From positions 1 through 41,085 of the forward strand of contig JAUNIE010000007.1 of assembly GCA_030523605.1 (NCBI GenBank): a DNA stretch of 41,085 nucleotides, read 5' to 3'. Source of the stretch: Clostridia bacterium (GTDB lineage Bacteria > Bacillota > Clostridia > Oscillospirales > Acutalibacteraceae). Both the position numbers and the translations under genes were made by a program. Shown piece by piece: positions 1 through 9,829 of the stretch; the stretch's first letter is position 1; every line of letters starts with the position of its first letter. The notes below the pieces were generated by a model. The model was given only the letters and a program-made list of their open reading frames with translations. It made no database searches and had not been told where the DNA came from.

Positions 1-45
1 GATGATGACGATGATGGTTTGCCTCAAAAGGACTCACTAAAATAA
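1..45 (+). CDS. C-terminal tail of an upstream gene (partial)
   Basis: Reading in frame 1 from the window edge gives a short Asp-rich tail (five Asp, then GLPQKDSLK) ending in TAA. A good terminator hairpin follows immediately, as expected after a gene end. The rest of the gene lies outside the window, so neither function nor the frame itself can be proven; the second frame also runs to a stop nearby. Confidence 0.4.
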   Translation, partial: DDDDDGLPQKDSLK

Positions 46-51
46 CGTAGA

Positions 52-87
52 AAAAATGTCACTTTTAGTGGCATTTTTAATTTTTTT
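52..87 (+). terminator. Rho-independent terminator
   Basis: The inverted repeat AAAAATGTCACT / AGTGGCATTTTT (one G-T pair) with a three-base loop is followed by a T-rich tract. It closes the gene that ends at base 45. Confidence 0.75.
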
Positions 88-107
88 GAAAAAAATAAAT
101 TTAGTGG

Positions 108-136
108 TTGATATTTAGTAAAAGGTGTGATATCAT
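108..136 (+). promoter_or_regulatory. Sigma-A-like promoter of the lipoprotein gene
   Basis: TTGATA (108-113), a 17-base spacer and TATCAT (131-136) lie upstream of the lipoprotein gene starting at 192. The -10 box is imperfect. Confidence 0.5.
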
Positions 137-191
137 AATATAAATTATATATTCTCTATATAATTTGAATATTTTTAAGGAGGAAAAAATT

Positions 192-833
192 ATGAAAAAA
201 GGTTTATTACTAGCGATTTTAGCGATGCTCACAAGCGTAACATTAGTGGGGTGTGGTCAGAAACCGGAGGAACAAAATACTGATGATTCTTCAAATACCG
301 TAGCAACAGACGATCAAAAGAAAGATGAACAATCTGACGATCAGAAGTCGGACGAAAAATCAGAAGATCAAAATAAGGATGAGAATTCCGACGGAAACAA
401 AGACGAGAATGCCCAAAATGTTGACTTGGGAGAAAAAACCATCGAAGGCGAGAGCGTTGAAGGAACCCTTTATGGTACAGGAAAGTATCGTTTGACAAAA
501 GCTTCGGACAAGGTTATTGTGGAATGGGCAAAGGACGACTCCAAAAACACAATAGAATACCTCTTTAGCGGCGACAAACTCTCGGCCATAAGGTTTACCT
601 CGACTTACGAGAACGAGGAACAAGCAAAATCCGTTTACGATGCCATATCCAAAAACGAAAATAGCAAGAAGAGCCTTAAGAATGTTAAAATTGACGGAAA
701 AGTTGTTAGCTATGAGGCTGTTGAAAGTGAATGGGCCGAGATTAAAGATTATTCAAAAGACAAAATCTTTGACGAACAAAAAGCTGAACTTGAAAAACTC
801 AGCAAAGTTGACGATATCAGATCCGATGACTAA
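192..833 (+). CDS. Small lipoprotein with charged low-complexity linker
   Basis: This is a 213-residue predicted lipoprotein. The start at 192 is chosen because AAGGAGG lies at 178-184 and the protein then begins with a classic signal (MKKGLLLAILAML) ending in the lipobox LVGC; an earlier in-frame ATG at 165 would sit upstream of that site. After the lipidated Cys comes a linker of about 55 residues made mostly of D, K, E, Q, S and N, which probably spans the cell wall. A compact domain of about 125 residues follows (TLYGTGKYRL..., IEYLFSGDKL, then a Lys/Glu-rich end). I do not recognise that domain. The gene has its own promoter and terminator and so is monocistronic. It would sit on the outer face of the membrane; its function is unknown. 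Confidence 0.8.
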   Translation: MKKGLLLAILAMLTSVTLVGCGQKPEEQNTDDSSNTVATDDQKKDEQSDDQKSDEKSEDQNKDENSDGNKDENAQNVDLGEKTIEGESVEGTLYGTGKYRLTKASDKVIVEWAKDDSKNTIEYLFSGDKLSAIRFTSTYENEEQAKSVYDAISKNENSKKSLKNVKIDGKVVSYEAVESEWAEIKDYSKDKIFDEQKAELEKLSKVDDIRSDD

Positions 834-847
834 AAGATTACCGACAG

Positions 848-873
848 AGCCACCGTTTGGTGGCTTATTTTTT
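848..873 (+). terminator. Rho-independent terminator
   Basis: The perfect 7-bp stem AGCCACC / GGTGGCT with a GTTT loop is followed by TATTTTTTG. It lies 15 bases after the lipoprotein stop. Confidence 0.9.
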
Positions 874-903
874 GCTTAAAATATTTATATTTTAGCAAAA
901 TAT

Positions 904-932
904 TTGACATAACACTCACACATATGTATAAT
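904..932 (+). promoter_or_regulatory. Consensus sigma-A promoter of the LRR gene
   Basis: TTGACA (904-909), a 17-base spacer and TATAAT (927-932) form a perfect vegetative promoter about 30 bases upstream of the LRR gene start. Confidence 0.85.
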
Positions 933-964
933 AGCAATATAAATAAATTGGGGGAGGTAATAAT

Positions 965-2365
965 ATGATAGGAGACGTTAAAAAAGCAGAAAAACAACTT
1001 AACGAATTGCTTACTAAACCGGGAGTTAGCAGACTTTTGAATGTATTTAAAAATACTACGGGAAACAGTTTGACTGCAGACAATTATATTGAGCAGGTCA
1101 AACACAATACACCCGAGAGATCGGAAAAAACTCTTGGAAAGCTGTGTGTAAATGCGGATAAACTGGTGGAAATCGTGAGACTTTTGAGCACAAGACCTCA
1201 CACGAACAGCAATAGTAATTTTGTAAAGCTTATTAGGAATAAAGTTGTTGGAAATGATAAATTAATTACGTATCTCCAGGGCGACGATTTGGGCTATAAG
1301 CCAAAACCTGTCAGGGATGCTCTTATGAGATATCTCAAGCTCACGGATAAACAAGCTGAGGATAAAATTCCGGAAAGCGAAGCTAAAAAAGATTTGCAAG
1401 TACAACTAAAACGTAAGAAAAACAAAAATTTATTAGGCAAAATAAAAAGTGGGCGCCTGGTTGATAGGCTTAAAGCCCTTGTGGTAGCATTACTTATTCT
1501 CACAATAGATTATGCGCCACAACGAGTATTGTCCATGATGAATCAACAGTTAGAAGAAGTAGACCGAAAACGCCGCAAAAAACATGAACCTGAAAATACT
1601 GGGAATCAAGATGCGGATAGGCAGCGCCAAGATGCCGGCCAACCTACCGCCGCCCGTCCGGAAACGCCGGGGGAAAAAGCGCAAAGGTGGCAAGACGGCA
1701 GGTTAACAGTAGATGAATTCAATAACTTAAAAGTAATTGATGCTAAAGAATTAACAGTAGTACACATACCTGAGGGCGTTACGGAAATCAAAAATAATAC
1801 TTTTGTCAGTATGTTCAACAGTTTTCTGGTTTTTGATACAAATGAAACTTTGCAAAAAGTTTTTATACCTAAAAGCGTGAAAACAATACAACATAATGCA
1901 TTTGACAATTGCTTAAAATTGGAATCTGTGAATATAGCAGATGGAGCTAGCCTGGACATCGAGGATGAAGCTTTTCGTAGATGTTATGTTTTAGAAAGGA
2001 TTAATATACCATCCGGCACAAAAAGTATAGGAGAATCGGCTTTTGGGCGCTGTGATAAGGCTTTGAAATCCGTAACAATTCCGGGGAGTGTGCATGTTGT
2101 TGGCAAAGGTGCTTTTTTGAGTTGTGATAGTTTAGAAACTGTAACGCTCGAAGATGGTGTTCTTAAGATAAGTGAGAGTGGATTTAACGGATGTAAAAAG
2201 TTAAATACTATAATTGTCCCTAAAAGTCTTCAAGCGATTGGTGAAGATGCTTTTAAAGATTGTCCAAAAGACATGGATATTTTGGGCGATGCAAAAGAGT
2301 CGGTAAAAAACCAAATTCGCCGCCAGATAGGGCAGCCTGAAGTGGCAGTCGGCGCAGACGAGTAG
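965..2365 (+). CDS. BspA-type leucine-rich-repeat protein with internal membrane segment
   Basis: The 466-residue protein has a strong site (GGGGGAGG) eight bases before its ATG. Residues 1-160 are helical and basic, with no signal peptide. Residues about 168-185 form a hydrophobic segment (LKALVVALLILTIDYA). Residues about 200-245 are a charged, Pro/Gln/Asp-rich linker. From about 260 to 450 there are at least six LRR_5/BspA-like repeats of the form 'L..V.IP..V..I...AF..C..L'. BspA-like repeats are usually found on secreted or surface proteins and bind proteins or glycans. Here the membrane segment in the middle suggests a type II arrangement, with the N-terminus inside and the repeats outside; that topology is inference. 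It is monocistronic, between its own promoter and terminator. Confidence 0.85.
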   Translation: MIGDVKKAEKQLNELLTKPGVSRLLNVFKNTTGNSLTADNYIEQVKHNTPERSEKTLGKLCVNADKLVEIVRLLSTRPHTNSNSNFVKLIRNKVVGNDKLITYLQGDDLGYKPKPVRDALMRYLKLTDKQAEDKIPESEAKKDLQVQLKRKKNKNLLGKIKSGRLVDRLKALVVALLILTIDYAPQRVLSMMNQQLEEVDRKRRKKHEPENTGNQDADRQRQDAGQPTAARPETPGEKAQRWQDGRLTVDEFNNLKVIDAKELTVVHIPEGVTEIKNNTFVSMFNSFLVFDTNETLQKVFIPKSVKTIQHNAFDNCLKLESVNIADGASLDIEDEAFRRCYVLERINIPSGTKSIGESAFGRCDKALKSVTIPGSVHVVGKGAFLSCDSLETVTLEDGVLKISESGFNGCKKLNTIIVPKSLQAIGEDAFKDCPKDMDILGDAKESVKNQIRRQIGQPEVAVGADE

Positions 2366-2384
2366 TTTAAAAAATATAATAAAA

Positions 2385-2425
2385 GCGGCCATTACCTTTC
2401 AAAAAAGCAGTGGCCGTTATTTTTG
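2385..2425 (+). terminator. Rho-independent terminator after LRR gene
   Basis: The stem CGGCCATT / AGTGGCCG (one G-T pair) with a loop of about 15 bases is followed by TTATTTTTG. Confidence 0.8.
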
Positions 2426-2429
2426 CGCA

Positions 2430-2476
2430 CAAAAAAGCCACCGATTTATATTTTCGGTGGCTGGGTTTTATTTTTA
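2430..2476 (-). terminator. Terminator of the surface-protein gene, probably bidirectional
   Basis: The perfect 9-bp stem AGCCACCGA (2436-2444) / TCGGTGGCT (2454-2462) is followed on the minus strand by TTTTTTG. On the plus strand it is followed by a weaker T-rich tract. It sits just past the stop of the minus-strand surface protein. Confidence 0.85.
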
Positions 2477-2478
2477 TG

Positions 2479-4152
2479 TTACATTCTGAATTTTTGTTTT
2501 CTCTGCGGTTTGAAACTATATATAAATCCAAGAATTGAGGCCGTCATCATAACAGTATATGCCCAGAATTTATTTTGATCTCCCGTTTTTAAATTTCCCA
2601 CTGAGAAAACGCCATTCGATGCACCGCTTCCGGATTTTTTAGCTATAACGTAGGTTGAAAAGCTGTCGGTTTCAAAATTCAGCACTCCGTCTGCGGAGCT
2701 ATATTTTGTATCCACGACTGAAATTTCATTGCCGTGAACTTTTATTATGCTGTAAGAATCGTATTTTCTGAGGTCTTCGGCAAGCGTTAAACTTATTCCT
2801 ATGGGCGAATCTATTTCGGCTAGCAGATTCTCCCATTTTTCGCCTGTGTTTCCTTTTAGGATAAAGTTATTTAGTTCCATATCCAAATACGCCACAGGTT
2901 CAAGTCCTTTTTCTGTCGCAAACGAATTGATTTTAGTTTTTTCTTCTGAAGTTGCCACTGAATCTGAAATCGTTAGCGCTGCATTACCTGAATTTACAAC
3001 TTTATTCGCTCCCGATATATTTCCTGCCACTAAGGAATTCGTGAGTATATTTACCTCATCTGGGTGTGCTGTAAATATATCTCCGACAACAATTTGATCC
3101 TTTGGCATTACAAAGGTGAATGTGCTCTGATTTTGCCCGGGAGTCACTTCTACGTCCTCACCGATTGTGCCTTGTGCAAATTGGTATCCATAATCAGGAA
3201 TAAGATGTATGGTAACTTCTGTTCCGGGTTCCACGGTGTATGCGCCGCCGGTATTGTCCTCTTTGCCCCGAATACCCTCGCCGGGGTCGATAGAAACTTT
3301 CCCGTTTTTAGTGGTCATATCCTCATCGAGTCCCGTACCCGGGTATGCCCATACAACTGTATACACAGCTTCTCTGAAGATAGCGGTGTGTTCTCCTTTG
3401 CTGATTGTCACTTCTTTACCGTTTTCCAACAAACCCTGGTCAAGAATCGCCATTATTTCGTTTGTCCAGCTAACTTTTAATTGGACTTTTTCTATACTGC
3501 TGTCAAATGTATACTGCCCATCAGCGCTTTTGGTTGTGCCGTCATCTAATTCTTTATAATTTTCTCCATCGGTAGAGTATTCAATAGTAGCCCAAGTTGA
3601 TTTAAAATTATCGTCATAATCTACAGTTTGGCGCACCTCATCGACAACGCATTTTAGATTTAACACTATGCTTGCATCATCGCTCTTCACAAAATTTGCT
3701 TCTACCGAAATTTCGCCACTTGTAGCTGTTATCGAGCCTAAACGTACATTTTCGTCTTCAGTTGATTTTGTTAAGTCAGAGGTGACATCAGTGCCATTAA
3801 TTTTTAGCTGCGGTAAAAATCCTTCGTTGGGCGAAAGGGCAAAAACTACGGTTGCTCCCACAGGTATATCCGTTATAGTTCCGTCCGCATTGGGCGTGCA
3901 ATCCGTGATTTCGGGATTTGGATCAGATGCGTTAGTTGTGTATACTACCGACATACTTCCGCTACTCTCACCATCGGTGGTGTAGTTGTACGCTTTGTTT
4001 TCCGTGTTTACCGAAAAATTATCTCCAATAACATTAATTGTACAGGTATCAGTTGCAAGCGCCATGTTTTTGGTTAGGTGAGCCACGAAATTAGCCATAA
4101 AACAAATGCAACAGAAAAGTGATAAAAATCTTCTAATTTTTACTTTCGACAT
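2479..4152 (-). CDS. Secreted surface protein with sortase-like C-terminal signal
   Basis: The 557-residue protein starts at 4152, where CAAAGGAGGAG precedes MSKVKIRRF; an upstream in-frame ATG at 4230 has no site and is rejected. An N-terminal signal peptide (SLFCCICFMANFVAHL, then MALA) is followed by a long Asp/Thr/Gly-rich ectodomain of beta-strand character. That region contains stretches resembling InlB/bacterial-repeat modules, such as VEPGTEVTIHLIPDYGYQF. The C-terminus reads GNLKTGDQ, then a hydrophobic stretch (AYTVMMTASILGFIYSF), then a basic tail (KPQRKQKFRM). This is the architecture of a cell-wall sorting signal with a non-canonical LKTGD box instead of LPxTG. It is likely surface-anchored or membrane-held. 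No sortase gene is in the window. Partner and function are unknown. Confidence 0.75.
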   Translation of the reverse strand: MSKVKIRRFLSLFCCICFMANFVAHLTKNMALATDTCTINVIGDNFSVNTENKAYNYTTDGESSGSMSVVYTTNASDPNPEITDCTPNADGTITDIPVGATVVFALSPNEGFLPQLKINGTDVTSDLTKSTEDENVRLGSITATSGEISVEANFVKSDDASIVLNLKCVVDEVRQTVDYDDNFKSTWATIEYSTDGENYKELDDGTTKSADGQYTFDSSIEKVQLKVSWTNEIMAILDQGLLENGKEVTISKGEHTAIFREAVYTVVWAYPGTGLDEDMTTKNGKVSIDPGEGIRGKEDNTGGAYTVEPGTEVTIHLIPDYGYQFAQGTIGEDVEVTPGQNQSTFTFVMPKDQIVVGDIFTAHPDEVNILTNSLVAGNISGANKVVNSGNAALTISDSVATSEEKTKINSFATEKGLEPVAYLDMELNNFILKGNTGEKWENLLAEIDSPIGISLTLAEDLRKYDSYSIIKVHGNEISVVDTKYSSADGVLNFETDSFSTYVIAKKSGSGASNGVFSVGNLKTGDQNKFWAYTVMMTASILGFIYSFKPQRKQKFRM

Positions 4153-4220
4153 TTTTACTCCTCCTTTGTTTTTAAGAAAAAACAACCTAAAACACTTCGT
4201 TATAATTTGTGTTTTGTGTA

Positions 4221-4249
4221 AGTATAACATATTTATTTAAACATGTCAA
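4221..4249 (-). promoter_or_regulatory. Consensus sigma-A promoter (minus strand)
   Basis: On the minus strand, TTGACA (4249-4244), a 17-base spacer and TATACT (4226-4221) drive the surface protein gene. This leaves a leader of about 65 bases. Confidence 0.8.
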
Positions 4250-4392
4250 CTAAATATTGTATTTTTGTTTTATTTTTAATTTTTTTAATTTTGTGCCCCC
4301 TTTATTTCGGCATAGTTTTGTGGTTTACTGGTAATATAGGTATATAAAATAAAAAGGGGATTTTTAAAATTTTTAATTTCAGTTCTAAACTT

Positions 4393-5622
4393 ATGGAAAT
4401 TTCTGATAAAGCAGAAAAGCTTTGTGAGAGTCAGTTTGAAAAAATCAGAAAAACCGAAGAATTTAATCAGCAAAAAGTCTTAAAGGCTTTTATCGATTCT
4501 GGAGTCAGCGAAAGCCACTTTGGAATTACTACGGGATATGGTTACGGCGACCGTGGGCGAGATAAACTTGACGAAGTTTTTGCGAAAATTTTTGGTGCCG
4601 AAGATGCACTGGTCAGGGCAAATTTTGTCAGCGGTACTCATGCACTTACGACTTCCTTGTTCGGAGTTTTGAGGCCAAACGATAAAATGCTCAGCTTGAC
4701 GGGTAAACTTTACGATACTATGATGGGTGTGGTGGACTCAAAAAGCGAAGATTTCGGTTCGCTCAAAGATTTTGGTATAGGTTTCGATTATGTCGATTAC
4801 AATGAAAATAAAGAGGAATATTATAAACTTATATCCGAAAAGCTCTCAGAGAAGTTTAAACTAATATATATTCAGCGTTCGAGAGGCTATACACTCAGAA
4901 AATCGCTTTCGGTTTCGGAAATAAAAGAAATTATTGATTTTGTAAAAAGCATTTCACCGGATGCGATAATAATGGTTGATAATTGTTACGGCGAATTCGT
5001 GGAAAAGTCAGAACCTTCAGAGGTCGGAGCGGATATAGCGGTTGGCTCACTTATAAAAAACCCCGGCGGCGGGATAGCGCCAACAGGCGGATATATTCTT
5101 GGGAGAAAAAAGTACGTTGATATGTGTTCATATCGTCTTACGGCTCCGGGAATAGGCAAAGAAGTCGGTGCGACACTCGGGGTAAACCGAGAACTGTTTA
5201 TGGGAATATTCAGCGCTCCGCACGTTGTTGCGGAAGCACTTAAAACGGCGGTTTATACATCGGCACTTTTTGAGCTCATGGGTTTTGAAGTGTATCCAAA
5301 ATGTAAAGATATCCGATGCGATATAGTCGAGTCACTGATACTGGGTTCGGGAGATGCATTAAAAGCATTTTGCAGTGGCATACAGTCAGGCTCTGCCGTG
5401 GATTCATTTGTTACGCCGGAACCTTGGGATATGCCCGGGTATGATAGCCGGGTAATAATGGCTGCGGGAACATTTATAGGTGGTTCATCCATAGAGCTCT
5501 CCGCAGACGGGCCTATGAAAGATCCGTATCCTGTGTGGGTTCAGGGCGGCACGAATTTTTACGCCGCCAAAATAGGTATACTTAAAGCCGCAGAAAAAGT
5601 TTTATCTCTCGCTAATCAGTAA
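4393..5622 (+). CDS. Methionine gamma-lyase / YnbB-like PLP enzyme
   Basis: The 409-residue protein matches the Cys/Met-metabolism-type PLP family long called 'aluminium resistance protein' or 'methionine gamma-lyase family'. Key segments are GITTGYGYGDRGRDKLDEVF, the VRANFVSGTHAL cofactor-binding region near residue 80, the PLP-ring aspartate in MVDNCYGEF (D196) and the Schiff-base lysine in SLIKNPGGG (K222), followed by GGYILG. By family it is a fold-type I enzyme acting on sulfur amino acids or related substrates; the exact reaction is uncertain. No clear ribosome site precedes ATG 4393. The frame stays open upstream past AAAAGGGG at 4352-4359, so a non-ATG start such as ATT 4369 is possible. 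Next are the sporulation genes yabP/yabQ, after a 63-base gap. Confidence 0.85.
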   Translation: MEISDKAEKLCESQFEKIRKTEEFNQQKVLKAFIDSGVSESHFGITTGYGYGDRGRDKLDEVFAKIFGAEDALVRANFVSGTHALTTSLFGVLRPNDKMLSLTGKLYDTMMGVVDSKSEDFGSLKDFGIGFDYVDYNENKEEYYKLISEKLSEKFKLIYIQRSRGYTLRKSLSVSEIKEIIDFVKSISPDAIIMVDNCYGEFVEKSEPSEVGADIAVGSLIKNPGGGIAPTGGYILGRKKYVDMCSYRLTAPGIGKEVGATLGVNRELFMGIFSAPHVVAEALKTAVYTSALFELMGFEVYPKCKDIRCDIVESLILGSGDALKAFCSGIQSGSAVDSFVTPEPWDMPGYDSRVIMAAGTFIGGSSIELSADGPMKDPYPVWVQGGTNFYAAKIGILKAAEKVLSLANQ

Positions 5623-5685
5623 TATTTAGCTTATAGTTTCTCATATATTTATCAAAAAGGATAAAATGTACGGGGGATAAGGTTC

Positions 5686-5961
5686 ATGGCAAACAGCGAG
5701 ATAAAAACTCCTCATATGGTCAATCTTGAGGGCAGAAAGAATCTAAGTATAACAGGCGTTAAGGAAGTTGGAAGTTTTGATGACCGAGAAATCACGGCGC
5801 ATACGGACATGGGGAAACTCCTTATAAAAGGCAGTAATTTGAATATAAAAAAGCTTAATCTTGATACTTGCGACCTGGAAATAACGGGTAAAATATGCGG
5901 CATTAATTACTTGGATGGATGCGGTGAAGGCAGTGGATTTTTTAAGCGCATATTCAAATAG
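5686..5961 (+). CDS. yabP: YabP/YqfC-family sporulation protein
   Basis: The 91-residue protein has the YabP/YqfC-family pattern. It starts with HMVNLEGRKNLSITGV, has a short beta-rich body (VGSFDDREI, TDMGKLLIKG, LNIKKLNLDTCDLEITG) and ends in a basic tail. YabP is a conserved endospore-former protein made under sigma-E and needed for normal coat/cortex assembly in Bacillus subtilis. GGGGG lies about eight bases before the ATG. It is followed 20 bases later by yabQ, the order seen in many spore formers. Its biochemical role is not known. A YqfC paralogue assignment is possible, but the yabQ neighbour favours YabP. Confidence 0.88.
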   Translation: MANSEIKTPHMVNLEGRKNLSITGVKEVGSFDDREITAHTDMGKLLIKGSNLNIKKLNLDTCDLEITGKICGINYLDGCGEGSGFFKRIFK

Positions 5962-5981
5962 AAATTTATGAGGTTTTAAAA

Positions 5982-6293
5982 ATGAACCAATTTTTGATGG
6001 TGCTCTATTCGTTAATGTTGGGGGCATTTCTGGGAATATTTTACGACATATTTCGGATACTGAGGCTTCTCATAAATCCAAAAAATTTGTCTGTTTTTAT
6101 CCAGGATATAATTTACTTTCTGATAAGCGGTTTTGTAACGTTTGTTTTCGTACTGATTATGAACTCTGGAGAGTCAAGATTTTACATTTTGGCAGGAGAA
6201 GCATTAGGTTGGATTTTATATCATGTAAGTTTGGGAGATTTTATTTACAAGAGACTAAAAAATATTGTAAAAACCCGACAAGCAAAAAGTTAA
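5982..6293 (+). CDS. yabQ: Spore cortex protein YabQ
   Basis: The 103-residue integral membrane protein has three to four hydrophobic segments. The typical YabQ opening (FLMVLYSLMLGAFLGIFYDIFRILRLL) is followed by an ISGFVTFVFVLIMNSGE segment and an amphipathic end. YabQ is a mother-cell membrane protein needed for spore cortex formation in Bacillus; family members share the G-x-x-x-G-x-x-x-D-x-x-R pattern seen near residues 13-25. GAGG lies nine bases before the ATG. It follows yabP directly and precedes divIC. Confidence 0.9.
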   Translation: MNQFLMVLYSLMLGAFLGIFYDIFRILRLLINPKNLSVFIQDIIYFLISGFVTFVFVLIMNSGESRFYILAGEALGWILYHVSLGDFIYKRLKNIVKTRQAKS

Positions 6294-6417
6294 AAATAGT
6301 TCTCATGCATAAGTTATGAACGAATTTTAAAAAAATCTTGAAATTGCATTTTATATTAGTGCATAATATAGAGTATATTTGAGGAAGTATTCTTAAGGAA
6401 AGAGTTTGTGACTGCGT

Positions 6418-6696
6418 ATGAGCCGAAATGCGAAAAAAGTCAAAAAATTTGTTTTTAAGTTCATATTGTTTGCTTTGCTGGGATATGCTCTGTTTCTCTT
6501 CATTGACCAGTTCGTAAAAATTAAGACAAAAAGCGATGAGCTTAATAGTGTAAAAGAAAAGATAGCGGTTCAAGAAGAAAAAAATCGTAAGATGAAAGAG
6601 GAACTTGAAAGTAGTAGCGAGGAATCTAAAAATAATGGAAATTCTTTCCCGGGCAAAGGTTCAGAAACCATAGTTTTTGAGAATGTTACGGAATAG
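6418..6696 (+). CDS. divIC: Septum formation initiator, DivIC/FtsB family
   Basis: The 92-residue bitopic protein has a basic N-terminus (SRNAKKVKKFVFKF), one membrane helix at about residues 12-33, a coiled coil (KIKTKSDELNSVKEKIAVQEEKN, then MKEELE), and an acidic polar end. This is the DivIC/FtsB layout. The protein would join DivIB/FtsQ and FtsL at the division septum. Its position directly after yabP-yabQ and before an S1-domain gene is the usual order in Firmicutes. A TGA stop lies seven bases upstream in frame, so ATG 6418 is the only good start. AAGGAA at 6395-6400 is somewhat far away. Confidence 0.88.
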   Translation: MSRNAKKVKKFVFKFILFALLGYALFLFIDQFVKIKTKSDELNSVKEKIAVQEEKNRKMKEELESSSEESKNNGNSFPGKGSETIVFENVTE

Positions 6697-6746
6697 AATT
6701 CATTTATTATAAAAATCAACAAATTTTGGGAGGAAAAAAGTCGTAT

Positions 6747-7208
6747 ATGAGTTTAGAAACCGGCGAAAAAAAATTGGAAGTAGGAGCTATAGTTAGCGGA
6801 AAGGTAACAGGTATAGCAAAATTCGGAGCATTTGTGGAGGTAGCGCCGAAAAAAACCGGGCTTGTGCATATATCGGAGATATCGAATGGTTTTGTTAAAA
6901 ATATTTCTGATTATTTTAGTGAAGGGCAAATTGTAAATGTCAAAATTTTGAGTATAAATCCGAGCGGAAAGATTGAACTTTCTATAAAACAAGCGGAAAA
7001 TCCGGATTTAATAAAAGATAATAATGAACAGTCTAGTAATTCCTTCGGCGATAAGCAGTTTCACCGAAAAAACGTTCAAGCCCCCAGGACGAATAGTTTT
7101 GAGGATATGATGGCTAAGTTTAAAAAAGCGAGTGAAGATAAACTTTCAGGCATAGCACAGCCGGTTGAAAGTAGGAGACGTAGGAATTTTCATAATAATA
7201 ACAGTTAG
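6747..7208 (+). CDS. yabR: S1-domain RNA-binding protein (YabR type)
   Basis: The 153-residue protein begins with one S1 OB-fold of about 70 residues (VGAIVSGKVTGIAKFGAFVEV, GLVHISEI, VNVKILSI, GKIELSIKQ). A low-complexity tail and a basic end (ESRRRRNFHNNN) follow. The start at 6747 is used because GGGAGG at 6728-6733 lies just upstream; a TTG at 6726 would overlap the site. The S1 domain binds RNA; the YabR-like relatives next to divIC are thought to act on translation or RNA metabolism, but the role is poorly defined. A terminator follows. Confidence 0.85.
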   Translation: MSLETGEKKLEVGAIVSGKVTGIAKFGAFVEVAPKKTGLVHISEISNGFVKNISDYFSEGQIVNVKILSINPSGKIELSIKQAENPDLIKDNNEQSSNSFGDKQFHRKNVQAPRTNSFEDMMAKFKKASEDKLSGIAQPVESRRRRNFHNNNS

Positions 7209-7224
7209 TCTATGCTACATTTTT

Positions 7225-7266
7225 AAGGCCGAACTTAATTATAAACAGTTTGGCTTTAATTTTTGT
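7225..7266 (+). terminator. Rho-independent terminator
   Basis: AAGGCCGAACT and AGTTTGGCTTT pair (with G-T pairs) around an 11-base loop, followed by AATTTTTG. It ends the sporulation/division cluster. Confidence 0.7.
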
Positions 7267-7303
7267 ATAAATTATAGAATTATAATGTATTCTTTAAAAC
7301 ATA

Positions 7304-7332
7304 TTGTAAATAACTTGATTTTGATATAAAAT
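7304..7332 (+). promoter_or_regulatory. Probable promoter of the dapF operon
   Basis: TTGTAA (7304-7309), a 17-base spacer and TAAAAT (7327-7332) lie 36 bases before dapF. The -35 box is weak, but the position after a terminator and before a long run of genes fits. Confidence 0.5.
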
Positions 7333-7367
7333 AATATTTTAAGTAATAACAATCATCGGAGGCAAAG

Positions 7368-9802
<2,435 letters not shown>

Positions 9803-9829
9803 TTTCGTGTTTCTTGGAGAATTGTATTA

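Noticed and set aside
276-420. Repeated GATCA/GACGA units suggesting a short repeat array
   Set aside because: They encode the Asp/Lys/Gln-rich linker of the lipoprotein; there are no regular spacers, so this is not CRISPR.
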